Of a stretch of 48,866 bases of DNA, positions 15,671 through 23,804 are shown in pieces. The stretch is taken from the NCBI GenBank assembly GCA_019509785.1, contig JAEKLQ010000053.1, positions 1-48,866 of the forward strand, read 5' to 3'. A program made the translations under genes and the position numbers. The notes under the pieces are model-generated. The model searched no databases and was not told the origin of the DNA. It saw only the letters and a list, made by a program, of their open reading frames with translations. The stretch's first letter is position 1. Every line of letters begins with the position of its first letter. The DNA comes from Fibrobacterota bacterium (GTDB lineage Bacteria; Fibrobacterota; Fibrobacteria; UBA11236).

Positions 15671-17187
15671 TCGGGCTTCATCAAAGGGAAGAGCAGCACG
15701 TCCTTGATGGTCGCGCTATCGGTCAAAAGCATGATCATGCGATCGATACCGATGCCCACGCCGCCCGTCGGAGGCATGCCGTACTCGAGGGCGCGCAGGA
15801 AATCCTCGTCCAGGGGATGCGTCTCGTCCTCGCCGCCCCGTCCGCGCTCGACCTGATCTTCCAGCAGCTTGCGCTGGACCAGGGGATCGTTCAACTCGGA
15901 ATAGGCGTTGCCCACCTCCCAGCCGTTGATGTAAGGCTCGAATTGCTCCACCAAGTCCGGGTCCTGGCGATGGACCTTGCACAAAGGCGTGCTTTCCCTG
16001 GGATGGTCGATGATGAAGATGGGGCCATCGAGATGGGGCTCGCACTTGGCTTCGAAAAGCGCCTTCATGGCGAGACCGCGCAGGTATTTGCCCTTCAGCT
16101 CGATATGGTCCTTGGCGAGCAAGGCTTGGATGGCGGCATCGTCCATGGCATCGAAGTCGAGGCCGGCGAATTTCTTCAAGGCTTCCTTGACCGTCAGGCG
16201 GGGCCAGGGCGGAGTGAGATCGAATTCCTTCCCCTGGTAGCTGAACTTCATCGTCCCGTTGGCGGCGACGCAGGCCGCCGCGTAGAGGCTCTCGAAATGC
16301 TTCATCATGTCGTTGTAGTCGGCGTAGGCCTGGTAGAATTCCAGCAGGGTGAATTCGGGATTATGGGTGCGATCGATGCCCTCGTTGCGGAAGTCCTTGG
16401 CGAACTCGAACACGCGCGGGAAGCCGCCGGTGATACAGCGCTTCAGGTAAAGCTCGTTGCTCACGCGCAGATACAGGGGGATATCCAAGGCGTTATGGTG
16501 CGTCAGGAAGGGCCGCGCATTGGCGCCGCCGTACACCGCCTGCAAAACGGGCGTCTCGACCTCGAGGTAGTTGTTGTCCAGCAAGTATTGCCGGATGGCC
16601 TGGATGATGCGCGAGCGCTTCTTAAAGGTTTCCCGCACGCCGTCGTTCAGGGTGAGATCGACGTAACGCTGGCGATACCGGGTCTCGACGTCCTTGAACT
16701 CGTCGAAGATGATCTTCTTCCCGTCCTCGATCTTCTCTTTCGGGATGGGCAGCGGACGCACGGCCTTGGAAAGCAGCTCGGCCGTTTTCGCGTGGATGGT
16801 ATATTCCCCCGCGCGGGTGACGAACATGGTCCCCTTGACCCCGACCCAGTCGCCGATGTCCAGGATCCTGACCAGCTCGAAAGCGGGTTCCCCCACCTGC
16901 TCCCGGCCGAACATCACCTGCATGCGGCCCATATCATCCTTCAGGTGGACGAAGGCCAGCTTGCCTTTCAGGTTGTACCGGACGATGCGGCCGGCGAAGG
17001 CGATCTCGGTCCCGGGCGCGGCCTCGGCGCCTTCTGCGACCGGAGCGGGCAGTAGCGTATCCTTCGCCGCGATCAGCTGGGCGCTGTCATGGGTGGGCGC
17101 GAAGCGGTAAGGATAGGGATTGATCCCCATCTCCCGCAGCTTGCGCAACTTATCCAAGCGGGCTTCGACCTGATCGTTGATCTCCAT
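15667..17187 (-). CDS. lysS: Lysyl-tRNA synthetase, class II
   Basis: 506 residues. An N-terminal OB-fold anticodon domain (IAFAGRIVRYNLKGKLAFVHLKDDMG) is followed by the class II core. Motif 1 lies around FKKRSRIIQAIRQYLL, motif 2 is FEFAKDFRNEGIDRTHNPEFTLLEFY, and motif 3 is GGVGIGIDRMIML near the C-terminus. The start is ATG at 17187 (MEINDQVEARLDKLRKL); the frame extends 47 codons further without lysS-like sequence. It is the first gene of the lysS-lolC-lolD-mcsA-mcsB-like series, whose members all overlap by a few bases. Confidence 0.96.
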   Translation of the reverse strand: MEINDQVEARLDKLRKLREMGINPYPYRFAPTHDSAQLIAAKDTLLPAPVAEGAEAAPGTEIAFAGRIVRYNLKGKLAFVHLKDDMGRMQVMFGREQVGEPAFELVRILDIGDWVGVKGTMFVTRAGEYTIHAKTAELLSKAVRPLPIPKEKIEDGKKIIFDEFKDVETRYRQRYVDLTLNDGVRETFKKRSRIIQAIRQYLLDNNYLEVETPVLQAVYGGANARPFLTHHNALDIPLYLRVSNELYLKRCITGGFPRVFEFAKDFRNEGIDRTHNPEFTLLEFYQAYADYNDMMKHFESLYAAACVAANGTMKFSYQGKEFDLTPPWPRLTVKEALKKFAGLDFDAMDDAAIQALLAKDHIELKGKYLRGLAMKALFEAKCEPHLDGPIFIIDHPRESTPLCKVHRQDPDLVEQFEPYINGWEVGNAYSELNDPLVQRKLLEDQVERGRGGEDETHPLDEDFLRALEYGMPPTGGVGIGIDRMIMLLTDSATIKDVLLFPLMKPE

Positions 17188-17260
17188 AGGGGCGGAAAGG
17201 TAGAAAAGGCTGGATAAGGCCAGATAATGGGCCGGGATCGGAACCCGGCCCAAGCGGGAA

Positions 17261-17821
17261 TCAGGGTTGGAAGGCCGCCAGCACGGGAGCCGTATCCAGC
17301 ACCTCTTCCACCAGCACGATCTTGCCATGCTCCACGGTGAAGCTATGCGTCCAATGGGCTTTCCAGCTCTTGCCCGTAGGAATCGCCGTCGCTTCCTCGT
17401 ACCCCTGGAACACCGTCTTATGCTTGTCCGAGAGGAACTCCTTGGGCTCTAAGCGGGTCACCTTCGCGTTCGCGCCGAAGGTTTCGATGAAGGCCTTGAT
17501 GCCGGCCTGGCCTTCATGAACGCCCGCGAAAGGGATGCCCGCCGGTCCATAGAGCACCCATTTCGCGTCCGTCGCGAAGTCGGCGAGCATGCCGGGGAGA
17601 TCGCCCTTCCCCAGCTTGTCGTAAAAATCCAGGGCCACCACGCTGGCATTCTTGCCGGAACGGTCGCACTGGGAATCCTTTTGGGAGTCCTGGTAAGTCT
17701 TGCCCGCGGGGGGCGGGGCCCCCGGATCGGCCGAAACCGCGGAAAAAGCCAGCAAACCCGTGAAAGCCAGGCTTCCCAGCCGGGGAAGGGGCAGATACTT
17801 TCCGAAGAAATGGGATGTCAT
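17261..17821 (-). CDS. Secreted NTF2/SnoaL-like protein
   Basis: 186 residues from ATG 17821, with AAAAGGAG nine bases upstream. A signal peptide spans about residues 1-32 (LGSLAFTGLLAFSAVSADP). The mature region from about residue 65 reads as an NTF2-like cone fold: VVALDFYDKLGKGDLPGMLADFATDAKWVLYG, then GVHEGQAGIKAFIETF, and WKAHWTHSFTVEHGKIVLVEEVLDT. This pattern matches SnoaL-like proteins, which bind small ligands; neither substrate nor catalysis can be inferred. It lies between lysS and prfB, with 73 bases to the lysS start. Confidence 0.82.
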   Translation of the reverse strand: MTSHFFGKYLPLPRLGSLAFTGLLAFSAVSADPGAPPPAGKTYQDSQKDSQCDRSGKNASVVALDFYDKLGKGDLPGMLADFATDAKWVLYGPAGIPFAGVHEGQAGIKAFIETFGANAKVTRLEPKEFLSDKHKTVFQGYEEATAIPTGKSWKAHWTHSFTVEHGKIVLVEEVLDTAPVLAAFQP

Positions 17822-17855
17822 GGATGCTCCTTTTGGTTGAGGCGAAGCGAACCCA

Positions 17856-17873
17856 GGGCCCCTTAGGGGGCCC
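17856..17873. other. GC-rich hairpin between prfB and the NTF2-like gene
   Basis: GGGCCCC (17856-17862) pairs with GGGGCCC (17867-17873). There is no T-run on either side, so it is at best a weak or factor-assisted terminator or an attenuator. Confidence 0.35.
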
Positions 17874-17957
17874 CCCGGGCGATCCGCATCCATTAGGATG
17901 CGGCGGCCGCCCGAAAAGCACCAATTATTTTGAGCCCGGAATCAGGGAACGGAGGCC

Positions 17958-19053
17958 TTAGGTCTGCTTGCGCTCCGCATCGGCGGCAAGCAGGTACGCG
18001 TTGATGAATCCGTCCAAATTCCCGTCCAACACGCCGTAGGCATCTGAGGATTCGTAATCGGTACGCGCATCCTTCACCATCTGGTACGGCTGCAAGACGT
18101 AATTGCGGATCTGGCTGCCCCATTCGATCTTCAGCTTGGAGGCCAGCTTGGACTCGCGCCTCGCGTCCTCTTCATCCTTCAGCTTCTGCCACACCCGCGC
18201 CTTCAGCAGCTTCATGGCGCTGGCGCGGTTCTTGTGCTGGCTGCGCTCGCTCTGGCACGAGACCACGATTCCCGTGGGAAGATGGGTCATGCGCACGGCC
18301 GAATCGGTCTTGTTGATGTGCTGCCCGCCGGCGCCCCCCGCGCGGAAGGTGTCCACCTTGATATCCTTCTCGTCGATATCGAAATCCACGTCCTCGATTT
18401 CCGGATAGACGTAGACGGCGGTAAAGGAAGTATGCCGCCGCGCGTTGGCATCGAAGGGGGAAATGCGGACCAGGCGATGCACCCCGATCTCCGATCGCAG
18501 GTAGCCGAAAGCGTACTCGCTTTGGATTTCGATGGTGGCGCTCTTGATGCCGCCATCCTCGGCGGGCTGCTCGTCGAGGATCTCGAACTTGAAGCCCTTC
18601 TTCTGGAACCAACTGACGTACATCCGCAGCAGCATGCGCGCCCAGTCCTGCGACTCGGTGCCGCCCGCCCCCGGATGGATGGTCATGATGGCTGGCTTCT
18701 CGTCATCCTCGCCCCCGAGCATCTTCTTCAGCTCGAGCTCGCCGATCTTCCCCGCCAATACCGCGACGGACTCGCGCGCCTCCCGCAGGGAGGCTTCGTC
18801 CTTGTCCTCTTCCGCCATCTGGGCCAGCATCTCCAGTTCCTGGACCTGGCCGTCCAGCGACTTCCATTGGTCCACCCACCACTGGAGCATCTTGATTTGC
18901 TTTTGGGCCTTCTGGGCTTTGGCGGCATCGGACCAGAACCCCGGCTCCGACGCGTTGCGCTCGAGAAGCGCTATCTCTTCTTGCTTGCGTGGGAGGTCAA
19001 AGATACCCCCATAGGCGCTGCACGCGATCCTTCAGACTCTTGATCTCTTCCAC
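17958..19053 (-). CDS. prfB: Peptide chain release factor 2, with programmed +1 frameshift
   Basis: Two joined segments: 19053-19000 (18 codons from a GTG start, with GAGGAG six bases upstream) and, after a +1 shift, 18998-17958. Together they give about 364 residues, the normal RF2 length. The short frame ends LWGYL-stop; the shifted frame resumes at DLPRKQEEIALLERN. The codon-recognition tripeptide SPF (in SPFDANARRHTSF) and the catalytic GGQ (in GAGGQHINKTDSAVR) are present. RF2 releases peptides at UGA and UAA; the in-frame UGA lets the cell sense RF2 supply. A caller starting at the first internal ATG (18890) would lose 54 residues. Confidence 0.95.
18996..19012 (-). promoter_or_regulatory. 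prfB +1 frameshift signal
   Basis: On the minus strand the sequence reads ATGGGGG-TAT-CTT-TGA-C. The G-run (19010-19006) acts as the internal Shine-Dalgarno three bases before the slippery CTT (19002-19000), and the stop TGA is 18999-18997. Order and spacing are those of the E. coli site. Confidence 0.95.
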
Positions 19054-19169
19054 GGGAAGCTCCTCGGAGTTGCGCCCGCAAAGATAGGAAAACCAGGGCG
19101 CCTTGGGCGTACTCTAAAGGGGCATCGGCGCTACCCAGGGGGCGACCGCGCCGGTATGGGGCCGGGCGT

Positions 19170-20114
19170 TTATTCGAGGGTGAACTCTTGCGAATAAAAA
19201 TCGCTGGGATGCGGGGCGCAAAAGCATGAAACCTGGATGCGGAGGACGATTTTGTATTTGCCTTTCGGCAATCCGCCGGGTATGACGACATTTCCATTCA
19301 AGGAATAATCGGTCGAATCCATGATGACGACGCCATCGTCGAAATAGGGAATCAGATAACCGTACAGCACCTTCTCCCCTTGCGGCGTCGTCAACAGGGA
19401 AAAGGCCAGGCTTGCCATGCTCTTGGAACCCCGCTCGCGGTCCTGGAAGGAACGGTAGGTGAAAGTCAACGTGTCGTAGGCCTTGGAAAAACGCACGACG
19501 TCGCTGTCCCCGAAATACGCGTAGCTGGCGAACGCGTTCAGGCCGATCGAATCGATATGGCTCACGCCGATCGAATCAGGGGTCGCTTGCATTTGCAGCT
19601 TCTGGGGATTCGGGTTGGGTACGTTGGGGTCCGGGCATTGAAGAAGCCGGGACGCGGAAAAACTGAAGCCGGTTCCCATCATACGGTACATGGTAACGTA
19701 GAAGTGATCGGAGTCTTGCATCGCCCCGTGGAGCATCCACGCTTCGGAAACGCTTTTTTCGATCAGCGTCAAGTTCAGGGAATCCCCGTTCCGCCGTACC
19801 GAAACGCTGTCCTCGGGCCGAGTGGAGTTGATCCACATGATATTGCCCGTTATGTCCATTTCATGAGGTGATAACTTAAGTATACCGGTTTCGTAACGCG
19901 TGCGGCCGGCTTCGATGTAAATCGTATCCTGAACGGACCAACAACCGGACAGGTTGGAGGCATCGCCCCCGCCCGACGCGGGATCGCAGCCTGAAAGGCA
20001 GGCTGCCCCGATTCCCATCAAACCTATCAAGCCCGCGAATCCCGCAAGGATCGGGATATTCTTGAAGCTATGGGCTGAGCGCCCTTCTATCGTGAAGCTG
20101 GGTGTTGTCGCCAT
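19170..20114 (-). CDS. Predicted lipoprotein of unknown function
   Basis: 314 residues. A hydrophobic segment at about residues 22-42 ends in LSGC (Cys43), a lipobox; another Cys four residues earlier (AACLSG) is a less likely site. The N-terminus before the hydrophobic core is unusually long (~21 residues), so the true start may lie further in. The mature protein is Ser/Asp/Tyr-rich with beta-like segments, contains several Cys (SGCWSV, LLQCPDP, SCFCAPHPSD), and ends in a YSQEFTLE strand. No family recognised. Its lower GC resembles that of the lipoprotein at 559-1488. Confidence 0.75.
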   Translation of the reverse strand: MATTPSFTIEGRSAHSFKNIPILAGFAGLIGLMGIGAACLSGCDPASGGGDASNLSGCWSVQDTIYIEAGRTRYETGILKLSPHEMDITGNIMWINSTRPEDSVSVRRNGDSLNLTLIEKSVSEAWMLHGAMQDSDHFYVTMYRMMGTGFSFSASRLLQCPDPNVPNPNPQKLQMQATPDSIGVSHIDSIGLNAFASYAYFGDSDVVRFSKAYDTLTFTYRSFQDRERGSKSMASLAFSLLTTPQGEKVLYGYLIPYFDDGVVIMDSTDYSLNGNVVIPGGLPKGKYKIVLRIQVSCFCAPHPSDFYSQEFTLE

Positions 20115-20196
20115 TCACAAAAGATAGCCCGGATCCGCGTCAGCTGGGTTTTCCGGCCCGCGATTTTCTCTCTCATTTTGAGAGCGATGGTAAGCC

Positions 20197-20478
20197 TCAA
20201 TACGGCCTCCGGGCCCGCGCGGCCTTGAGAGCCTGCCCGCTCCCCTCGTCCAACTCGATTTCCCTTTTAATGATCTCACGAAGGCAGGTCTGGTACTTCA
20301 TATTTCGCGAGCGCGCCAGGGTCTTGAGTTTTATCAAGTCGGACTTTGCGATGCGGAAATTTACGGTGCAATCCTTCACTTCACCATCTAACCACTCATC
20401 GTATTTCGCCACATCCTCTTGAAGCCGGCGGGCCAATTCGACCCGCCTCCGCATCTCGGTTGTAAAAGAGGATTCCAT
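20197..20478 (-). CDS. CopG/BrnA-like antitoxin, no toxin partner seen
   Basis: 93 residues from ATG 20478 with AAGGAG seven bases upstream. The middle reads VNFRIAKSDLIKLKTLARSR, then MKYQTCLREIIKREIELDEG. This is the pattern of CopG-type antitoxins: a beta-strand, a helix with SDL..LK.LA, and a YQT...REI helix of a ribbon-helix-helix. Such proteins repress their own promoter, and a 35-bp palindrome lies 65 bases upstream. No toxin ORF was found on either side (217 bases upstream and 82 downstream are non-coding), so it is solitary or acts as a plain repressor. It could also be a non-TA ribbon-helix-helix regulator. Confidence 0.7.
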   Translation of the reverse strand: MESSFTTEMRRRVELARRLQEDVAKYDEWLDGEVKDCTVNFRIAKSDLIKLKTLARSRNMKYQTCLREIIKREIELDEGSGQALKAARARRPY

Positions 20479-20542
20479 GCGGCTTCTCCTTGCTAATGAC
20501 GGTACGTAGGGAGTCCCCCCCTGGTGCCACAGCCGCAATAAG

Positions 20543-20577
20543 CACAGTGTATTGACAATGAATGTCAATACACTGTG
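20543..20577. promoter_or_regulatory. 35-bp palindromic operator overlapping a promoter
   Basis: CACAGTGTATTGACA (20543-20557) is perfectly repeated in inverse at 20563-20577 with a 5-base spacer. On the minus strand the copy of TTGACA inside it forms a consensus -35; a TGCTTAT about 18 bases on could be the -10. Its position suits autoregulation of the antitoxin-like gene. Confidence 0.75.
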
Positions 20578-20695
20578 TGTCGCAAGCTTCCACTGGGGCC
20601 CAGCCTGACCCAGGAATAGATACACATCGGAATCAGTGTTAATCGTGCGCAGACGCACAATTATCGGAACCGTGTCGGTATTTGGAGATGGGTAA

Positions 20696-21472
20696 TTAAG
20701 AGACGGCGCGCACGGGGATGCCTGCCAGCGCCAGCTCGACCTTGATCGCGGGGATCGACCAGGTTCCGTAGTGCACCATGGAGGCCACCAGGCCCGCGTC
20801 CGCATGGCCCTTTTCGAAGACTTCGGCCAAATGGCGGGGCACGCCCGCGCCTCCCGAAGCGATTACGGGCACGTCCACGGCATCGGCGATCAGGCGCGTC
20901 AGGGTCAGCTCGTATCCGTCCTTGGTGCCGTCGGCGTCGATGGAGTTCACGCAGATTTCCCCCGCCCCCAGCGCCACCGCGCGCTTCGCCCACTCGACCG
21001 CATCGAGTCCCATGGCCTTGCGCCCGCCTTGCACGTAAACCTCATAGCCCGAAGGCAGGCCCGGAGCCGTCGATCGCTTGGCATCCATCCCCAGCACGAT
21101 GCATTGCTTCCCGAAAGCCCGCGCGCCTTGGGAGATGATTTCGGGGTTTTGCACGGCCAGGGAATTCAGCGAAACCTTTTCCGCACCGGCCATCAGTACC
21201 TCGCGCATGTCCTCCAGATTGCGTATGCCTCCGCCCACCGAGAAGGGGATGAAGACCTTGCGGGCCACCGCGCGTACCATTGCGATGTCGATGGGGCGCT
21301 TTTCGGCGGAAGCCATGATGTCGTAGAACACCAGTTCGTCCACGCCTTCGCGGTAATATTGCGCGCCCATCTCCACGGGATCGCCCAGGTCCACGTTGCC
21401 GGCGAACTTCACGCCTTTGGTAACCTTCCCGTTACGTACGTCCAGGCAAACGATGACGCGCTTGGACAGCAT
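20696..21472 (-). CDS. hisF: Imidazole glycerol phosphate synthase, cyclase subunit HisF
   Basis: 258 residues, (beta/alpha)8 barrel. Makes IGP and AICAR from PRFAR and ammonia delivered by HisH. Catalytic Asp11 is in IVCLDVRNG and the second Asp in LGMDAKRS; phosphate-binding loops are SVGGGIRN and [28 protein letters not shown] is a typical HisF strand-helix. The start is ATG 21472, overlapping the hisH stop as TGATG. No other his gene is nearby, so this pair follows bioB instead of a his operon. A copy of the GTAAC-N6-GTTAC palindrome is embedded near its start. Confidence 0.94.
   Translation of the reverse strand: MLSKRVIVCLDVRNGKVTKGVKFAGNVDLGDPVEMGAQYYREGVDELVFYDIMASAEKRPIDIAMVRAVARKVFIPFSVGGGIRNLEDMREVLMAGAEKVSLNSLAVQNPEIISQGARAFGKQCIVLGMDAKRSTAPGLPSGYEVYVQGGRKAMGLDAVEWAKRAVALGAGEICVNSIDADGTKDGYELTLTRLIADAVDVPVIASGGAGVPRHLAEVFEKGHADAGLVASMVHYGTWSIPAIKVELALAGIPVRAVS
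21420..21435. repeat. GTAAC-N6-GTTAC palindrome, copy 3 (inside hisF)
   Basis: Half-sites at 21420-21424 and 21431-21435, spacer CTTCCC; about 40 bases inside the hisF start. Confidence 0.8.
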
Positions 21473-22125
21473 CAGGCGCTTTCCCGGCCGTCCCCGGTGG
21501 AACGGCCATCCTGGCCATTCCACTTGCAGAAGTTCTCGAGCAGGCGCAGGCCGTGCTTCCCGCTCTTCTCCACGTGGAACTGGCAAGCCACCAGGTTCTT
21601 GCGCCCGATGACGGCCGCGAAACGGACACCGGCATAGTCCGATTCCGCCAGGATATCGGCCGGATCCGCGGGGGTAGGATAATAGCTGTGCACGTAATAG
21701 AAATGGCTCTTATCCGGAATGCCGGCGAAGAGGGGATGGGGACGGTAGAAACCCACGTGGTTCCAGCCCATGTGCGGCACCTTCGCGCCCGGTCCCGCGT
21801 TGAAAATCTCGGTGCCGCCCGGAAGCAGTCCCAGGCAAGGCGTACGGCCGTCTTCCAAACTCCAGTCGAGGATAATCTGGCAACCCACGCAAATGCCCAG
21901 GAAGGGACGCCTGCTCGCGACAAACGCTTTCAGAACCGGGCCCAGTCCCATGCGGTTCAATTCTTCCATCGCCGAACCCGCGGCGCCCACGCCGGGGAAT
22001 ACCAATCGATCGGCGCCGGAGATGACCTCGGGATCGGAAGAGATCACGGAATCGAATCCCACTTCCGCCAGCGCTAGTTGCACCGAAGTAAGGTTGCCTG
22101 CTTTATAGTCGACCAGGACGATCAT
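21472..22125 (-). CDS. hisH: Imidazole glycerol phosphate synthase, glutamine amidotransferase subunit HisH
   Basis: 217 residues, class I glutaminase. The nucleophile is the Cys in [12 protein letters not shown]. The His and Glu of the triad are in [13 protein letters not shown], which is the normal QFHPEKS motif with Val for Pro. [12 protein letters not shown] and VPHMGWNHV match HisH. It supplies ammonia to HisF. There are 33 bases to the bioB stop upstream, and the gene overlaps hisF downstream. A C-terminal extension ([15 protein letters not shown]) adds about 15 residues. Confidence 0.94.
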   Translation of the reverse strand: MIVLVDYKAGNLTSVQLALAEVGFDSVISSDPEVISGADRLVFPGVGAAGSAMEELNRMGLGPVLKAFVASRRPFLGICVGCQIILDWSLEDGRTPCLGLLPGGTEIFNAGPGAKVPHMGWNHVGFYRPHPLFAGIPDKSHFYYVHSYYPTPADPADILAESDYAGVRFAAVIGRKNLVACQFHVEKSGKHGLRLLENFCKWNGQDGRSTGDGRESA

Positions 22126-22158
22126 GGGATTGCGCAGCGGACCGCAGGTCCGCCGCCC

Positions 22159-23241
22159 TCAGGCCCCTTTCGCCTCGCGCACCTTGCGCGAAGTCAGGGT
22201 GACGCGATCCACCAAGGGAACGGCCGAGGCCTCGGCCGGGATTTCCCCGACCACTTCGAAGCCGAGGTCGCGGATCATCTCGCGATCCAGGGAGCCCGCT
22301 TGGCCTTCGGTGGTCAGGTAGTCGCCCACGAAGATGGAGTTGGCCGCATACAAGCCCAGCGCTTGCAGGCTCCGCAAATGCAGTTCGCGGCCTCCCGCGA
22401 TGCGGATCTCGGAGAATGGGTTGGCCAAGCGGAACAGGGCCAGGATCTTTAGGCAATACACCGGCGATAACTCCTCGCGATGGCCCTGGGCGGTGCCCTT
22501 AAAGGGGATCAGGAAGTTCACCGGGATGGAATCCACCCCCAACTCGCGCAAGCGGAACGCCACGTCGACCACGTCGTCGCGGGTCTCCCCCATGCCGAAA
22601 AGGGCGCCGCTGCAAGAGGAAATTCCCGCTTCGCGCACTTTCCGCACCGTGTCCAGGCGATCGGTGAAGCCATGGGTGGAGCAGATTTCACCGTAATGGC
22701 GTTCGCTGGTATTCAGGTTATGGTTATAGGCGTCCACGCCCGCCTCGTTCAATTTGTCCGCCTGGCCATCCTTCAACAGCCCTAAGCAGGCGCACAATTC
22801 CAATTGCGGGAACCGTTCCTTCACCCGGCGCACCGCGGCCGCCACACCCGCCACGTCCCGGTCCGATGGCCCGCGCATGGAAGCCACCATGCACAAACGC
22901 GCGGCGTGGTTAGCCACCGCCTTTTCCGCCGCCGACTCCACCTCTTCCGGGGTCATCAGCTTGTACTTCTCCACCGGCACGTCGGCCACCGCCGATTGGG
23001 AGCAGTATCCGCAATCCTCCTGGCAAATGCCGCTTTGGATATTGACCAGGTAATTGAGGCGCACCTTCTTGCCGAAGGCCGCATGCCGTACCTTATAGGC
23101 GGCCTGCATCAGGGAGAGGATGTCCTCGTCCGGCCAGGCCAGCACGGCCAACGCCTCTTCCCGCGTCAATTCCTCGCCCGCCAAGCTCTTCTCGGCCAGA
23201 TCAAGGGCATTCAAGCGCGAGGGCAGAGGATGTGAATCCAT
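22159..23241 (-). CDS. bioB: Biotin synthase BioB
   Basis: 360 residues; radical-SAM enzyme that inserts sulfur into dethiobiotin. The cluster motif is SGICQEDCGYCSQS (CxxxCxxC). NLNTSERHYGEICSTH, SGALFGMGETRDDVVD and the GGRELHLRSLQALGLYAANSIFVGDYLTT stretch are BioB signatures, including the Arg and Asn that bind the second cluster and substrate. The start is ATG 23241 with GGAAGG seven bases upstream; the frame is open further but is not BioB-like. It is the first gene of a bioB-hisH-hisF unit. No other biotin gene is in the window. Confidence 0.95.
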   Translation of the reverse strand: MDSHPLPSRLNALDLAEKSLAGEELTREEALAVLAWPDEDILSLMQAAYKVRHAAFGKKVRLNYLVNIQSGICQEDCGYCSQSAVADVPVEKYKLMTPEEVESAAEKAVANHAARLCMVASMRGPSDRDVAGVAAAVRRVKERFPQLELCACLGLLKDGQADKLNEAGVDAYNHNLNTSERHYGEICSTHGFTDRLDTVRKVREAGISSCSGALFGMGETRDDVVDVAFRLRELGVDSIPVNFLIPFKGTAQGHREELSPVYCLKILALFRLANPFSEIRIAGGRELHLRSLQALGLYAANSIFVGDYLTTEGQAGSLDREMIRDLGFEVVGEIPAEASAVPLVDRVTLTSRKVREAKGA

Positions 23242-23317
23242 GGAGGGGGCCTTCCGAAAAGCCCTTAAATATAGTGAAACCCGGATAAGAACCGGAAAAA
23301 GGGGGATTCGGGCCGCG

Positions 23318-23743
23318 CTAAGGAGGAGGTACGGTAATCCCGCAGCGGGCGGCCAGTTCCAAGACCCGCTGGGCGCGATCTTCGTACCGTTCCCGGGCTT
23401 TATCTTCGAGATGGCGTAGGCAACGTTGCAATTCGCCCAATTGACGGGCCACCTCGTATTGCTTCTCACGCAGGAGCCCCGTGCCCCCGAACCGCGTCGG
23501 TGTCGACAACATGCGCAAGCCGCGGCCGATTTCGCTCAGCAATCGCTCCGGATCCTTGCCCGAACCCTTGCCTAAGCCATTTCCCGGTAGCCCGGCCGGC
23601 TTGCGTACGCCGCCGCGCATGGCGAGTAATCCGAGCACTATCCCGAACATTCCCAAGATGAAAACCCCGTAAGAGGAAAATGAGGTACTGATTTGCACGC
23701 GATTTAGACTCCTGAATCCGGCCGGAAGGTAACCCGGGAGCAT
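23318..23743 (-). CDS. Small single-pass membrane protein, unknown function
   Basis: 141 residues from ATG 23743, or 126 from a GTG at 23698 that has CAGGAG upstream. One transmembrane segment (YGVFILGMFGIVLGLLAM) is followed by a Gly/Lys-rich linker and a charged helical cytoplasmic part, probably a coiled coil (REKQYEVARQLGELQRCLR, then LEDKARERYEDRAQRVLELA). It ends with GITVPPP. I do not recognise the family. It lies 76 bases upstream of bioB on the same strand and downstream of putA. Confidence 0.62.
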   Translation of the reverse strand: MLPGYLPAGFRSLNRVQISTSFSSYGVFILGMFGIVLGLLAMRGGVRKPAGLPGNGLGKGSGKDPERLLSEIGRGLRMLSTPTRFGGTGLLREKQYEVARQLGELQRCLRHLEDKARERYEDRAQRVLELAARCGITVPPP

Positions 23744-23804
23744 GCAAAATAAGCTTCTCCCCGGGTGAGGGGAAGCGAAAGTAACAGGATCGAAATGAAG
23801 GCGG

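Noticed and set aside
20170-20184. CTCTCATTTTGAGAG hairpin after the antitoxin gene
   Set aside because: Only six pairs, AT-poor flanks and no T-run on the minus strand; not a credible terminator.
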